This document shows, piece by piece, positions 36,699 through 45,594 of a DNA stretch of 61,387 nt. The position numbers and the translations under genes are program-made. How positions within the stretch are numbered: position 1 is the first letter of the stretch; every line of letters starts with the position of its first letter. Origin of the DNA: Candidatus Obscuribacter phosphatis (GTDB lineage: Bacteria; Cyanobacteriota; Vampirovibrionia; Obscuribacterales; Obscuribacteraceae); the NCBI GenBank assembly GCA_001899315.1, contig MOYA01000001.1, forward strand, positions 1,071,648-1,133,034. Direction: 5' to 3'. The notes below the pieces were generated by a model, which was given only the letters and a program-made list of their open reading frames with translations, did not search any database and was not told the origin of the DNA.

Positions 36699-37916
36699 TT
36701 ACTTGGTGAGTGCCAGGTCAAGTTCTCGGCTGCTGGTGCGAATCGGCTTCAGGCTGGCGATTTTTTCCTTGAGGCATTCTCTTGCTACTCTTTCTTGCTC
36801 GCCTTTACCAGTGATGGTGATATCAGGGATGACACCAACTTTGTTGATATCAAGACCGCTTGGGGTGAGGTAGCGAGAAACTGTGATGTGGACGGCGGCT
36901 CCACCAGGCAGGCGGTTGATTTCTTGTACCAGACCTTTGCCGTAGGTTTTTTCACCGACAATAATTGCTCTGCCGTTGTCTTTGAGAGCACTGGCTAAAA
37001 TCTCAGAAGCGCTGGCACTTTCGTTGTCGACCAAGATAACGATCGGTTGGTGAGTCACTGGGCTGCCATCGGCGATGTCGGTGTGTCTGCCGTGTCTGCT
37101 GATGGTGCTGACGATGGCGCCACCTTCAAGAAGCATGTTGGCGATATCGAGAGCGTTGCTGAGCAGACCGCCGGGGTTGTCTCTCAAGTCGATGATCAAG
37201 CCGTCGGCTTTGGCCAAGTTGCGCAGAGCTTCTTTGAATTCGGCGGCGGCATCATTAGAGATGAATGTGTGCAGGGTGATATAGCCGATATTGGTAGATT
37301 TATCGAGCCTCCAGGTGGCGGCTTTAATTTGTATTTGCTGTCTGACGATATTGACTGTTTTGACTTCTTTGCTGTTGCGCAAGGTGAGTTGAACCGGGGT
37401 GCCGGCTTTGCCTCTGATGCGGTCGGCGGCTTGGTCGGGGGTCATGCCTGTGGCATTGAAACCGTCGATGGCAGCAATTTCGTCATTAGATTTGACACCA
37501 CTCTGCTCAGCCGGACCACCTTCGATGACTCGGTTGATGATTAGTCTCTGCAAGTCTTTGCTTTGGGTGAGGTTGATGCCGATACCGACAATTCTGGCGT
37601 CTATGGCGTCGTTCTCGTCTTGAAAAGCGCGAGGGTCGAGAAAACGAGTGTAGGGATCGTTCAATGATTCGAGCATCACTTTGACATATTTGTGGGCGTC
37701 AGCAGTGGTTTTGATCTGGCTGTCAAACTTGTGTTCCAGTTCAGACCAGTTGCGGCCGTTGAAGTTGGCGTCGTAGTAATTGTCTCTGACCAACTGCCAA
37801 GCTCTGTGGTAGATGTCCACAGGCTGCACCCGATGTCCCATGGCGGGAAGGGTGAGATTTGTCGCCGCCACGAAGGCGAGCATGAGAAAACTAGCTATGC
37901 GCTTCCACTTGCTCAT
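36699..37916 (-). CDS. ctpA: S41 carboxy-terminal processing protease with PDZ domain
   Basis: This CtpA/Prc-type periplasmic serine protease is 405 residues. Domain order is signal peptide (to about 27), helical N-domain with YVKVMLESLNDPYTRFLDP (about 70-88), PDZ (about 98-180, with GIGINLTQS, GPAEQSGVKSNDEI), and peptidase S41. The catalytic Ser is in VDNESASASEIL and the Lys in KTYGKGLVQ; GLIIDLRDNPGGLL is also present. I start at ATG 37916; an in-frame GTG lies at 37925. It heads a run of three minus-strand genes with the two repeat-rich secreted proteins. Confidence 0.93.
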   Translation of the reverse strand: MSKWKRIASFLMLAFVAATNLTLPAMGHRVQPVDIYHRAWQLVRDNYYDANFNGRNWSELEHKFDSQIKTTADAHKYVKVMLESLNDPYTRFLDPRAFQDENDAIDARIVGIGINLTQSKDLQRLIINRVIEGGPAEQSGVKSNDEIAAIDGFNATGMTPDQAADRIRGKAGTPVQLTLRNSKEVKTVNIVRQQIQIKAATWRLDKSTNIGYITLHTFISNDAAAEFKEALRNLAKADGLIIDLRDNPGGLLSNALDIANMLLEGGAIVSTISRHGRHTDIADGSPVTHQPIVILVDNESASASEILASALKDNGRAIIVGEKTYGKGLVQEINRLPGGAAVHITVSRYLTPSGLDINKVGVIPDITITGKGEQERVARECLKEKIASLKPIRTSSRELDLALTK

Positions 37917-38026
37917 AGAACACACCGGAGAGAATATGTGATAACTCGAATATGAATTCGTAGTTGTGATATTCCCGTGCCGGTGGGTTTTTCAACACTC
38001 TTAGATTAAATAGTGGCTCTTGGCAA

Positions 38027-39571
38027 CTACTTTTTGAAGCCTAGCTTAGTCCAACGCTCATCAACTCTGCGTTTCACGTCATCCGACATAACGATAGGAT
38101 CTGGCCAGGTGCGGTTGAAACCTTCAGACGCCCATTTGCGTGTGGCGTCTATCCCGACTTTTGAGCCATAACCCATGAGCGGCGAAGCATGATCGAGTAT
38201 GTCGAGGGGACCATCGGCAAACATCATGTCCCTGCGTGGATCGGTGTTTCCAAAGACATGCAGGGCGACTTCCGAAAGGTCGTGCGGATTCACTTCTTTG
38301 TCTACGATGATGGCGAACTTAGTGAACATAAGCTGCCCGAGACCCCAGAGCGCACTCATCACTTTTTTGGCATGACCGGGGAAGCGCTTATCTATCGAGA
38401 GAATGACACAGTTGTGGAAGACCCCTTCCCAGGGCAGGTTCATATCTACTATCTCGGGCACGAGCATCTGCACCATGGGCATAAAGATGCGCTCTGTGGC
38501 TTTGCCCAGATAGCAGTCTTCTTGCGGCGGTTTGCCCACAATAGTGGTTTGATAGATAGGATTTTTGCGGTGGGTGACCGCGGTGACGTGGAAAGTCGGG
38601 AAAAGACCAGCCAGGCTGTAAAAACCAGTGTGATCGCCGAAGGGTCCTTCGGTGCGCAAATCATTTTGGTCGACATAACCTTCGATGACTATCTCGGCGT
38701 TAGCCGGCACTTCTAGATCGATAGTCTTGCATTTGGTTAGTCTCACCGGGCTCTGTCTCAAGAAGCCAGCAAAAATAAGTTCGTCGATTTCGGGAGGCAG
38801 AGGGGCGGTGGCGGCATAGGTGATGGCTGGGTCCGGCCCGAGCACCACGGCCACTTCCATTTTGTTGCCCGGCTTTTGATAGCTTTCTTTGTCAAAGAAA
38901 GTGCCGTAGTTCGGCGGCTCTTCCGGTTGATTGGCATCGCTTTGTTGTGAGCGCCGCCGATTTTCTTCGAAGTTGCGGGCGCCGTCATGGTGCTTATGCC
39001 AGTGCATGCCGGTGGTGACATTGTCGAATTTTTGTAGACGGTACATGCCGACATTGCGGTTGCCGTGCCTGGGGTCTTTAGTGATGACACAGCCAAGAGT
39101 AATGAAGGGACCGCCGTCTTCGGGCCAGCACTTGATTATCGGAATCTTGTCGAGCATTGGCGAAGCGGGGTCGGTGATCACCACTTCCTGGCAAGGGGCT
39201 TGCCCACCTGTAAGCTTGGGGGGAAACTTGGCTACTTCCATGAGCATGGGTAGGAAGGCCAGTTTGTCCATAAAGCTCTCAGGTACTTTCGGCTTTATGA
39301 AGGACCTGATGCGGTCAGCTATTGAATCAAGATTATCAACTTCTAGGGAAAGGCACATTCTCTTGTGCGACCCAAAGGCATTGATCAAAACGGGCATTTC
39401 ATAGCCTTTTACATTGGTAAAAAGTAAGGCCTTGTTGCCCGTATTCATTTTGCTGACTCGATCTGTTATTTCAGCCAGTTCCAAGTCGGCAGAAACTTCC
39501 TCGCTGATGCGCATCAGTTCGCCGTTTCTATCGAGAACATCGATAAAGTCTCTCAGGTCTGTATAGCCCAT
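38027..39571 (-). CDS. UbiD family prenylated-FMN decarboxylase
   Basis: UbiD-family enzymes decarboxylate aromatic or unsaturated acids using prenylated FMN. This 514-residue member has the standard start MGYTDLRDFIDVLDRNGELMRI, which decides for ATG 39571 over an upstream TTG (39634). The C-terminal FTKFAIIVDKEVNPHD, DHASP and SKVGIDATRKWASEGF blocks are family-typical. It could serve ubiquinone- or futalosine-type menaquinone synthesis; mqnE in this window makes the latter plausible (inference). No ubiX is adjacent. Confidence 0.9.
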   Translation of the reverse strand: MGYTDLRDFIDVLDRNGELMRISEEVSADLELAEITDRVSKMNTGNKALLFTNVKGYEMPVLINAFGSHKRMCLSLEVDNLDSIADRIRSFIKPKVPESFMDKLAFLPMLMEVAKFPPKLTGGQAPCQEVVITDPASPMLDKIPIIKCWPEDGGPFITLGCVITKDPRHGNRNVGMYRLQKFDNVTTGMHWHKHHDGARNFEENRRRSQQSDANQPEEPPNYGTFFDKESYQKPGNKMEVAVVLGPDPAITYAATAPLPPEIDELIFAGFLRQSPVRLTKCKTIDLEVPANAEIVIEGYVDQNDLRTEGPFGDHTGFYSLAGLFPTFHVTAVTHRKNPIYQTTIVGKPPQEDCYLGKATERIFMPMVQMLVPEIVDMNLPWEGVFHNCVILSIDKRFPGHAKKVMSALWGLGQLMFTKFAIIVDKEVNPHDLSEVALHVFGNTDPRRDMMFADGPLDILDHASPLMGYGSKVGIDATRKWASEGFNRTWPDPIVMSDDVKRRVDERWTKLGFKK

Positions 39572-39768
39572 TGCATTGTTTCCGTTTTGACCGACTTCAA
39601 TATTATTGGCACAGTGCGGCGGCAGGCAGACCAAATTTATATATAGATAACCGGCGGCATCTCTTTACATGTCCGGCTTTACGAGCAAATGCCCTTCCTG
39701 TGGTGCCCATTGGTTTGCTAACATAGAAACAAAAGTTTTCTGAAAGAGTTTTCTTAGGGGTAGAGGAA

Positions 39769-39894
39769 ATGAAGCAGCAGTCACGATGCAAAGAGTTTTT
39801 TGCTCGGCGCAATCTGACCTGTATATTGTGTCTTCTTGCTGCTGCCTGCCTTGGCTTTCAGTTGATTTTTCAAGCAACTCAGGGCGTCTCTTGA
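39769..39894 (+). CDS. Candidate 41-residue membrane peptide
   Basis: ATG 39769 has AGGGG 8 nt upstream and GAGGA immediately before it. It encodes MKQQSRCKEFFARRN followed by a hydrophobic helix (LTCILCLLAAACLGFQLIF) and a short tail, stopping at TGA 39892. A basic N-terminus plus one membrane helix is a plausible small membrane protein. The rest of this roughly 410-nt gap (39572-39983) shows nothing else; it must hold the promoters of ubiD and the TPR gene. Confidence 0.4.
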   Translation: MKQQSRCKEFFARRNLTCILCLLAAACLGFQLIFQATQGVS

Positions 39895-39983
39895 TTTTTG
39901 TCTATGACCGGCCTGATCGGTATCCCTTACTTCTGACAAAATTTGGCGCAGGCACTCTGACCTGTCTTGTAAGGTATTGAATT

Positions 39984-41219
39984 TTGAAACGAGCTATTCA
40001 GAAACTGGAAGATTACTGGAAGTCGGCTGAGAAAGCCCAGACCGAAGGGAAATACAGTTATGCAGAAAGTATCTGGTATGCCGCACTAGAAGAAGCCCAT
40101 GATCTGCCGCGTACAGATCGCAGGCGAGCCTTGGTCATGGAGCGACTTTGCGAGTGTCTCTGGTTTCAAAAAAAGTTTGAAGATGCTGTGCCGCTGGCTA
40201 AAGAATTGGTAGGCATCTATGGGCAAGTTTTAGGTCATGATCATTTTGATACAGCCTGTATGGTAGCCAATCTTGCCCTCATTTATCATGTGTTGAACGA
40301 TTACAACAATGCCGAACCGCTTCTAGCTAAAGCTCATCAAGTGAAATTGCGCGAATTAGGCGCCCAGCATCCGGAAGTGGTGCACCTCTCTTCGGTTCTT
40401 GGTCAGGTGCGACAGTCGCTTGGTATAGTGCCGGTCGACAAAGACAAAAGCACTGCTTCTTCTCTGATTAGCGGCAGACAGTGGAGCAAGACCGGGCGCT
40501 TTCAGGCGGTTAAGTTGCCTGAGGCACCGACTCCGCCCAAGTTGACCCAGCAAGAAGCCGAAAAACTATGGCAGAAACACTTCGATGAAGCGAGGGCTGC
40601 TGCCGAGCAATGTCAGTGGGCCGCTTCCGAGTCTAGCCTGACCCAGGCGCTTGCCCTGGTCGAGCAGCATAGTATTACCGATAACCGCAGATGGACTACA
40701 CTTTCTGCCCTTGTAGACGTGCTTTCAAAGCAAGACAAGCACTTGCAAGCGGCAAGCCAAGCCGCTCGGCTGCATGAAATTTTGGCATTGAAAGAAGGCG
40801 GGATTACGCCGGTCACGGCCGAAAGTCTCAATAGTCTAGCCAAATTACATTATTACGGCGGCGACATAGACAATGCCATCAAGTACGCTTCGGCTTGTCT
40901 TAAGCAGTACGAGTCGCTTTTTGGTGAAGAAGACCCATCGGTTGCCACTTGCTTGGTCAATTTGGGACTCTTGCAACACCTGGCAAAACATTATGAAGAT
41001 GCCGAGTCTGCCTACAAGACCGCTCTCAATATTCGCACCAAGAAACTAGGTTCGGAACACCCGCTCACCTTGCAAGTGCTCAAGAATTACGCCAATTTGC
41101 TCAAAGAAACCCACCGCGAAGAAGAAGCCGAGCATATGCAAACCATTGTCACCGGCTTTGTCACCGGTACATGGAATGTTATCGAGCTTGATGAAAAGCT
41201 GACCGAAGTCGACTACTAG
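39984..41219 (+). CDS. Kinesin-light-chain-like TPR protein
   Basis: This 411-residue soluble protein has two blocks of TPR/KLC-type repeats, at about 15-150 and 190-400. Examples are HDHFDTACMVANLALIYHVL and EDPSVATCLVNLGLLQHLA with the LGxxHP spacing typical of TPR_10/TPR_12. There is no signal peptide. The start is TTG 39984 with AAGG 9 nt upstream. The stop codon lies at the start of a perfect 17-nt tandem duplication. Function unknown. Confidence 0.85.
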   Translation: MKRAIQKLEDYWKSAEKAQTEGKYSYAESIWYAALEEAHDLPRTDRRRALVMERLCECLWFQKKFEDAVPLAKELVGIYGQVLGHDHFDTACMVANLALIYHVLNDYNNAEPLLAKAHQVKLRELGAQHPEVVHLSSVLGQVRQSLGIVPVDKDKSTASSLISGRQWSKTGRFQAVKLPEAPTPPKLTQQEAEKLWQKHFDEARAAAEQCQWAASESSLTQALALVEQHSITDNRRWTTLSALVDVLSKQDKHLQAASQAARLHEILALKEGGITPVTAESLNSLAKLHYYGGDIDNAIKYASACLKQYESLFGEEDPSVATCLVNLGLLQHLAKHYEDAESAYKTALNIRTKKLGSEHPLTLQVLKNYANLLKETHREEEAEHMQTIVTGFVTGTWNVIELDEKLTEVDY

Positions 41220-41250
41220 CCTTTTGCCAAAACTAGCCTTTTGCCAAAAC
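41217..41250. repeat. Perfect 17-nt tandem repeat that includes the stop codon
   Basis: TAGCCTTTTGCCAAAAC is present twice in direct tandem (41217-41233, 41234-41250). The first TAG is the stop codon of the TPR gene. Confidence 0.92.
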
Positions 41251-41266
41251 CAACAAAGAAGACTCT

Positions 41267-42010
41267 CTAGTTGGAGCGGTAGCCTTTGGCTCTTTGCTCA
41301 GCCTCATACATGACACGCTTGGCTCTCTCTTCCGCTTCTTTGCGAATTTGTGCTTCCCGCTCGTCTGATATGTCTAGGCCTCGGCTACCGTCACTGTATT
41401 TGAAGACCTCATTCGAGTTCTCTTTCTCGTGTTTGATCTGTTCTTCTGCTTCGCGTCTTATCTTGTTTGCTTCTTGTCTTGCCTTGGCCAAAAGCTCATT
41501 GCGAATCTGGGCATTTTTGTCGACCTTCTTCTCAGTCGGCTCATCCTCTTCGCTTTCGGCAGCACTGGCACTGGCGGAGGAAGAAGATCTTGTGCCACTT
41601 GTGCCGGTTGTCCCAGATGTACCGCTAGTACTAGTGGTCCTTCTTAGTGACTGTGCTTGCGCCTGGGCTTGCTTATAAGCATCGACTGTAGCGATGCCGC
41701 CTTTGGCATGGTCTTGAATGCTCCTATCGTTGCAAGTGGCTAGGCATCTTTGATAAGCCGCTTTGGCTTCGTCCATTTTGCCCAGGGCCAAACAAGTATT
41801 GCCTAAGAGATACTGTGCCTGCCAGGCATTGGTTTTGGCATTGGCAGCCTTTTCTAAGAGGGGTAAGGCGGCAGCATAGTTCTTGGCTTGATAAAGCTTT
41901 AGCCCCTGGTCGTAGTCAGAGGCTAGAACCGCACTCTGCATAGAAGCGGCAGAAGTAATGCCAACTGCCAGTAATAACTTAAGAGGCTCAATCTTAATAT
42001 GGTTTTTCAT
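41267..42010 (-). CDS. Exported TPR/coiled-coil protein
   Basis: This 247-residue protein has a signal peptide ending near ASMQSAVLAS (about 31) and a pair of TPR units at about 33-110 (DYDQGLKLYQAKNYAAALPL, QYLLGNTCLALGKMDEA). A Ser/Thr/Gly-rich linker (TSGTSGTTGTSGT) follows, and then a highly charged coiled coil of Glu/Arg/Lys heptads (about 165-247). It is probably a periplasmic scaffold. ATG at 42010. It is on the same strand as the PDZ/thioredoxin-like gene, which lies 77 nt upstream. Confidence 0.78.
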   Translation of the reverse strand: MKNHIKIEPLKLLLAVGITSAASMQSAVLASDYDQGLKLYQAKNYAAALPLLEKAANAKTNAWQAQYLLGNTCLALGKMDEAKAAYQRCLATCNDRSIQDHAKGGIATVDAYKQAQAQAQSLRRTTSTSGTSGTTGTSGTRSSSSASASAAESEEDEPTEKKVDKNAQIRNELLAKARQEANKIRREAEEQIKHEKENSNEVFKYSDGSRGLDISDEREAQIRKEAEERAKRVMYEAEQRAKGYRSN

Positions 42011-42087
42011 GCTGCAAGATACTCTTTAGGAATGCCACCAATTTACTATATCAGTCTCTTTCAAGATAGGCATCTTGCAGCTTAATT

Positions 42088-42945
42088 TTAATGGTCAAGC
42101 CAGGCGTGAGACTTAAGACATTGGTCGAGCGCCTGTTCAAGACTAGCTTGGGGTGCCTGCGCCGGCTTAATCATAGAGTCTTCGTACTGCCAGGCTTGGC
42201 GCGGCAGAAATAGAATACTCGGCTCTTTCAGTCCCATATAATCGATCAATTTCACTATATTGGCATCTGTCATTTCATAAGAAAGATAGTCAGCGCCGCT
42301 GCCTTGTCCCTTGTTTGTCTCTTCGATGAGCTTTTCGACCGGGCTTTCTTTTCGACCTTTGTAAAATTCCACCACCAGCGCTCTTTCTCTATTTTGCCAG
42401 AGAAAGAATGCCGGTAACTGCCCTTTGCCCTCAGAGCCTTCCATCACTGCTTGTTTGGCATATAGACCACTTTCTTCTTCTTTCTTTAGTGACTGAAATG
42501 GGGCTCTTTTGATTTTGAAAGTGGTCGTCGATTTTGCTCCCGGTGGCTCAATCTCTAAAGTTACTTCTGAACCGGCGAGCCCCCTAAGAGAGCTGCCCAG
42601 TACTGTAAGCGGCATCAAACCAGCATCTACGCCGTCTATTTTGCATAAGTGGGCACCGGCTGCGATACCAAGGCTTTGGCTGGGGCTGCCTTCCGAAATC
42701 TTCACCACTACTGGATACGGTGCTAAAGCATATTGCGGCGCTTCTTTAGATCCGCCTATGGTCATAGTCAGACCGACAACCCCCAGGTTTTCTGGATTGT
42801 AGCGACTATTCACCTGCTTGACCTGGTTGAACTCGCTTGGTTTATTGCCCTTACCCGCGTTTGTGCCCGAGTTTATAAAAGACGCAAGCAAGAGAGAGCC
42901 GGCTATGGTGAGGCTGATGATTACCGGTGGAGAATCTAGTTTCAT
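42088..42945 (-). CDS. Exported PDZ plus thioredoxin-like protein (no CxxC)
   Basis: This 285-residue protein starts with a membrane/signal segment (about 8-24). A PDZ-like region follows (about 55-150: VVVKISEGSPSQSLGIAAG then CKIDGVDAG). The C-terminal domain (about 185-265) looks thioredoxin-like: ALVVEFYKGRKESPVEKLI is the first strand-helix, and KEPSILFLP marks the cis-Pro strand. The CxxC redox pair is missing, so it is more likely a binding module. The same architecture is found at 44086-45120; the two flank a metalloprotease gene. Confidence 0.6.
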   Translation of the reverse strand: MKLDSPPVIISLTIAGSLLLASFINSGTNAGKGNKPSEFNQVKQVNSRYNPENLGVVGLTMTIGGSKEAPQYALAPYPVVVKISEGSPSQSLGIAAGAHLCKIDGVDAGLMPLTVLGSSLRGLAGSEVTLEIEPPGAKSTTTFKIKRAPFQSLKKEEESGLYAKQAVMEGSEGKGQLPAFFLWQNRERALVVEFYKGRKESPVEKLIEETNKGQGSGADYLSYEMTDANIVKLIDYMGLKEPSILFLPRQAWQYEDSMIKPAQAPQASLEQALDQCLKSHAWLDH

Positions 42946-42990
42946 GATTTATATAAGGACTTTTTCACTACTGTTCATAATTTCATAGAT

Positions 42991-44085
42991 TTGGTTACAC
43001 TTGTAGACTGGTTACTCCTCGGAAACCGGTCTAAAAACCGGGATCAAACTATTTTTAGACCTTACTTTCAGTCAATACTATTGAAAAGAACGCAACTGTA
43101 TCTAATCTGTCTACTCCTGGTCTCGGTTTCTTTCTGGGCGCTGGGGGCTCTAGCTAAAGGCAAGACCAGTAATCCCAAAGTTCTGGCAGCATTGGGCTAT
43201 AAATATTATCAAAATAGAGACTATGAAAAAGCGCTGCCCCTGCTCAGTAAGGCTAACTCTCTCAATCCGCGCGATATTGCCACTTGCTTTTATCTTGCTT
43301 CTTGTGCGGCGGCAAAGGGTGACAGCGCTGTGGCTATCAATGCCTTTGCCAGGCTCTTTGTCATGTGCGCCCCCATAGACAGTTTCACCTGTGCCGCCGA
43401 ACCCATTTTTCAAAGATTGAGGGGCACAACCAGACCTTATTCTTGCAAATTAAACAGCATCATTTTGCGCTGGCATCCAGCCGCACGCCCGATCAATATC
43501 TATGTAACCGACGGCAAACTTTTGCCCGATGGGTTGGCTGGAAGAATTTTGCCTTCCGATAAGTTAGCGCCTTATGCGGCTTCTTTTCACAGCCCTGCTT
43601 ATCTCAAGGCTCTGCCTGTGGCACCAGGCTATCAGCCCACAACCAAGCAGGTGGTGGCTTCGGCTTTGGCGCCTTGGAGTTTTTTGATGAAAGAGCAAAT
43701 ACTGAGCTATGCCTTAGTGGAAGACCCTGCCATTGCCGATGTCTTTGTCTTCTTCACCAACAATATGGACCGCTGCGGCTATACTATTTATCCGCCTTCG
43801 AGCGGTGTCAATTTCCCTCTTATGGCAGTGCGTGGTTGTCCGGTCATTGTGCAAATTGATACCAAGGTGACTAACTCCAGCTTGCTTTACCGCACCGCTT
43901 GCCACGAATTTGGTCATGTATTCGGCTTGCAGCATTCACGCAACAAAGATGACATCATGTACGATGCCGGCGTCAATAATCCGCTTGGTCCCGCTCAAAT
44001 AAGCGACTCGGATGCCCTCACGATAAGAGCCCTCTATCAGTTGCCTGTAGACGTGTGGCTAATAAAAAACGGCAACAGAAAATAG
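42991..44085 (+). CDS. Exported matrixin-type zinc metalloprotease with TPR
   Basis: This 364-residue protein has a hydrophobic signal segment (about 34-54, LYLICLLLVSVSFWALG). A TPR unit is at about 62-125 (LGYKYYQNRDYEKALPLL). The C-terminal catalytic domain has HEFGHVFGLQHS (residues 305-316), the HExxHxxGxxHS zinc motif of matrixins, and a Met-turn DIMYDA about 5 residues later. It is therefore an active-looking metzincin. The start is uncertain: TTG 42991 or TTG 43081 just before the signal segment. Divergent from the PDZ/thioredoxin-like gene at its left; its stop abuts the end of a similar gene at its right. Confidence 0.85.
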   Translation: MVTLVDWLLLGNRSKNRDQTIFRPYFQSILLKRTQLYLICLLLVSVSFWALGALAKGKTSNPKVLAALGYKYYQNRDYEKALPLLSKANSLNPRDIATCFYLASCAAAKGDSAVAINAFARLFVMCAPIDSFTCAAEPIFQRLRGTTRPYSCKLNSIILRWHPAARPINIYVTDGKLLPDGLAGRILPSDKLAPYAASFHSPAYLKALPVAPGYQPTTKQVVASALAPWSFLMKEQILSYALVEDPAIADVFVFFTNNMDRCGYTIYPPSSGVNFPLMAVRGCPVIVQIDTKVTNSSLLYRTACHEFGHVFGLQHSRNKDDIMYDAGVNNPLGPAQISDSDALTIRALYQLPVDVWLIKNGNRK

Positions 44086-45120
44086 TTATTTCAATAGTTT
44101 CTCTTTCGCCAGTTCTATTTCTCTATTGGTTATTGCTTTCCATCGCTGCGCCAGACTTGGGTAGAGAAGCGGCAGCCCGTTTAGTTTTCGTCCCTGCAAA
44201 AGAGCAATCTCATTCAATTCGGCTTCCAAATCGGCTGCATCAATTTGGTGTCTGACCACGTCGACATAGTCTTTGATGGTATCGCCTTCAAAGCCGATAA
44301 ATATGTATGCGGGGGCCTTGTCGATGCGAAAATGTTGACGCAGTGGCCTTGTGGCCGGGTCGTCAATCTTTATAGATATGATGCCGATTGGTGCAGCCTT
44401 ACTCTCATCTTCAGCCATTTCAAGCTGGGCTTGGCTAAGTAATTTATTGGTCGATGCCACTTTGCTATTAAGAGTTGCATCCGGTTCCTTTAAGTAAAAT
44501 TCGATCACTGCCGGGCCTTCAGCGGCTAGTTTCCTCAAAAAAGTTGGTAAGTCGATGGGGGCGAAGCCGCCTGTTAAGTGGACCAATCTTTCAGGATAAA
44601 TCATGCGATCGTCGGCAAGACGTCTAGCCAGATTGTTGTTCTCAAACTGTGATAAAGCAAGTCTCTTGACCTTGATAGTCTTGGTTTTGCTTGTGCTTAC
44701 GCCATTTGCAGGCATAAATTCTATTTTCTGGCTGCAGTCTTCTTTGCCGGTCAGGGCCGCCTGCAACTGATCGATGCCCATAAATGCAGCGATTTTTCCA
44801 TCGATTGAAACCAAGGCACAACCGCTGCGCAAACCGGCTTTGTATGCGGCACTATTTGGTTCAACTTCTTTGATCAGGGGGTAAAGCCCGGCACCATTTT
44901 TAGTATCAACATCAAGCCCCAGGCTAAAGCGACTAAAATCGGGTTTATAGACAGGCTTTTCCGGTTGAAAGGCCAGTTTATTTGAGACTTGCCCAAGGTC
45001 TAGAGAACCAGCCCAGACGGCTTGGCTTGCAAGCAAATTAGATTGCCAAGCAAAGAGAGCAAATATTAGGCTCCAGACAGCAGCTTTCAAGTGTTTGAGT
45101 GGCTTATCCCGCAAGTACAA
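44086..45120 (-). CDS. Exported PDZ plus thioredoxin-like protein (no CxxC), second copy
   Basis: This 344-residue protein has a signal segment at about 12-37 (VWSLIFALFAWQSNLLAS) and a PDZ-like domain at about 60-150 (IKEVEPNSAAYKAGLRSGC, VSIDGK). A thioredoxin-like C-terminal domain (about 185-300) has GPAVIEFYLKEPDA and a cis-Pro strand KAPAYIFIGFEG, without CxxC. It matches the layout of the gene at 42088-42945. The start is TTG 45120, immediately after an in-frame TAA, with no clear Shine-Dalgarno; later TTGs are possible. It is divergent from the PepSY gene with only 31 nt between starts. Confidence 0.6.
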   Translation of the reverse strand: MYLRDKPLKHLKAAVWSLIFALFAWQSNLLASQAVWAGSLDLGQVSNKLAFQPEKPVYKPDFSRFSLGLDVDTKNGAGLYPLIKEVEPNSAAYKAGLRSGCALVSIDGKIAAFMGIDQLQAALTGKEDCSQKIEFMPANGVSTSKTKTIKVKRLALSQFENNNLARRLADDRMIYPERLVHLTGGFAPIDLPTFLRKLAAEGPAVIEFYLKEPDATLNSKVASTNKLLSQAQLEMAEDESKAAPIGIISIKIDDPATRPLRQHFRIDKAPAYIFIGFEGDTIKDYVDVVRHQIDAADLEAELNEIALLQGRKLNGLPLLYPSLAQRWKAITNREIELAKEKLLK

Positions 45121-45151
45121 TTAACCATTATTATCCAAGTCGAGGTTGTAG

Positions 45152-45466
45152 ATGTATTTTCCCCGTAAATCGTTTCCGACTCTATCACTTTTGCTTCTTT
45201 TGGGACTTCTTGCCATTTTCGCCCCCGCTGCCTGGGCTGATGGCGGCGGCAGTCTGCTAAAGAATGTCACCTTTACAATTGAACAGGCTGAAAACTTAGC
45301 TTTATCCAAATATCCAGAGGCATCAGTGGAAGAAATCGAACTGGAAAGAGACGATACACCTCTAGTCTGGAAAATAGATCTGAAAATGAAGCCTCGTATA
45401 AAGATAGAGATGGAGATTGATGCAAAATCAGGGGAAATCCTAAAAAATGAACAGCATAAGTGGTAA
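45152..45466 (+). CDS. Exported PepSY-domain protein
   Basis: This 104-residue protein has a clear signal peptide (hydrophobic LSLLLLLGLLAIFAPAAWA, cleavage after AWA). A PepSY-type domain follows, with FTIEQAENLALSKYPEASVE, a Trp/Lys strand VWKIDLKM and EIDAKSGEILKNE. PepSY domains occur as inhibitors of secreted metallopeptidases, and a metalloprotease gene lies about 1 kb upstream (inference of a link). ATG 45152 with GAGG about 7 nt upstream. Confidence 0.85.
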   Translation: MYFPRKSFPTLSLLLLLGLLAIFAPAAWADGGGSLLKNVTFTIEQAENLALSKYPEASVEEIELERDDTPLVWKIDLKMKPRIKIEMEIDAKSGEILKNEQHKW

Positions 45467-45594
45467 CTGACCGATTTCGCCACAACAACGCCACAAATCA
45501 CCCCTATAGTAAGGACAATTTCCCGGTAACTCCTTTTACTATTTACTAGCGTCTAGTTTAGACTCGCTCATTAACTGAGCTGGGGTGATTTACT

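Noticed and set aside
37943-37965. Imperfect palindrome between ubiD and ctp genes (AACTCGAAT...ATTCGTAGTT)
   Set aside because: Could be an operator, but the arms are short with an internal loop and no second copy was found.
45551-45563. GTCTA-GTT-TAGAC hairpin upstream of the TPR gene at 45595
   Set aside because: Stem of only 5 bp without a T-run; too weak to call a terminator or operator.
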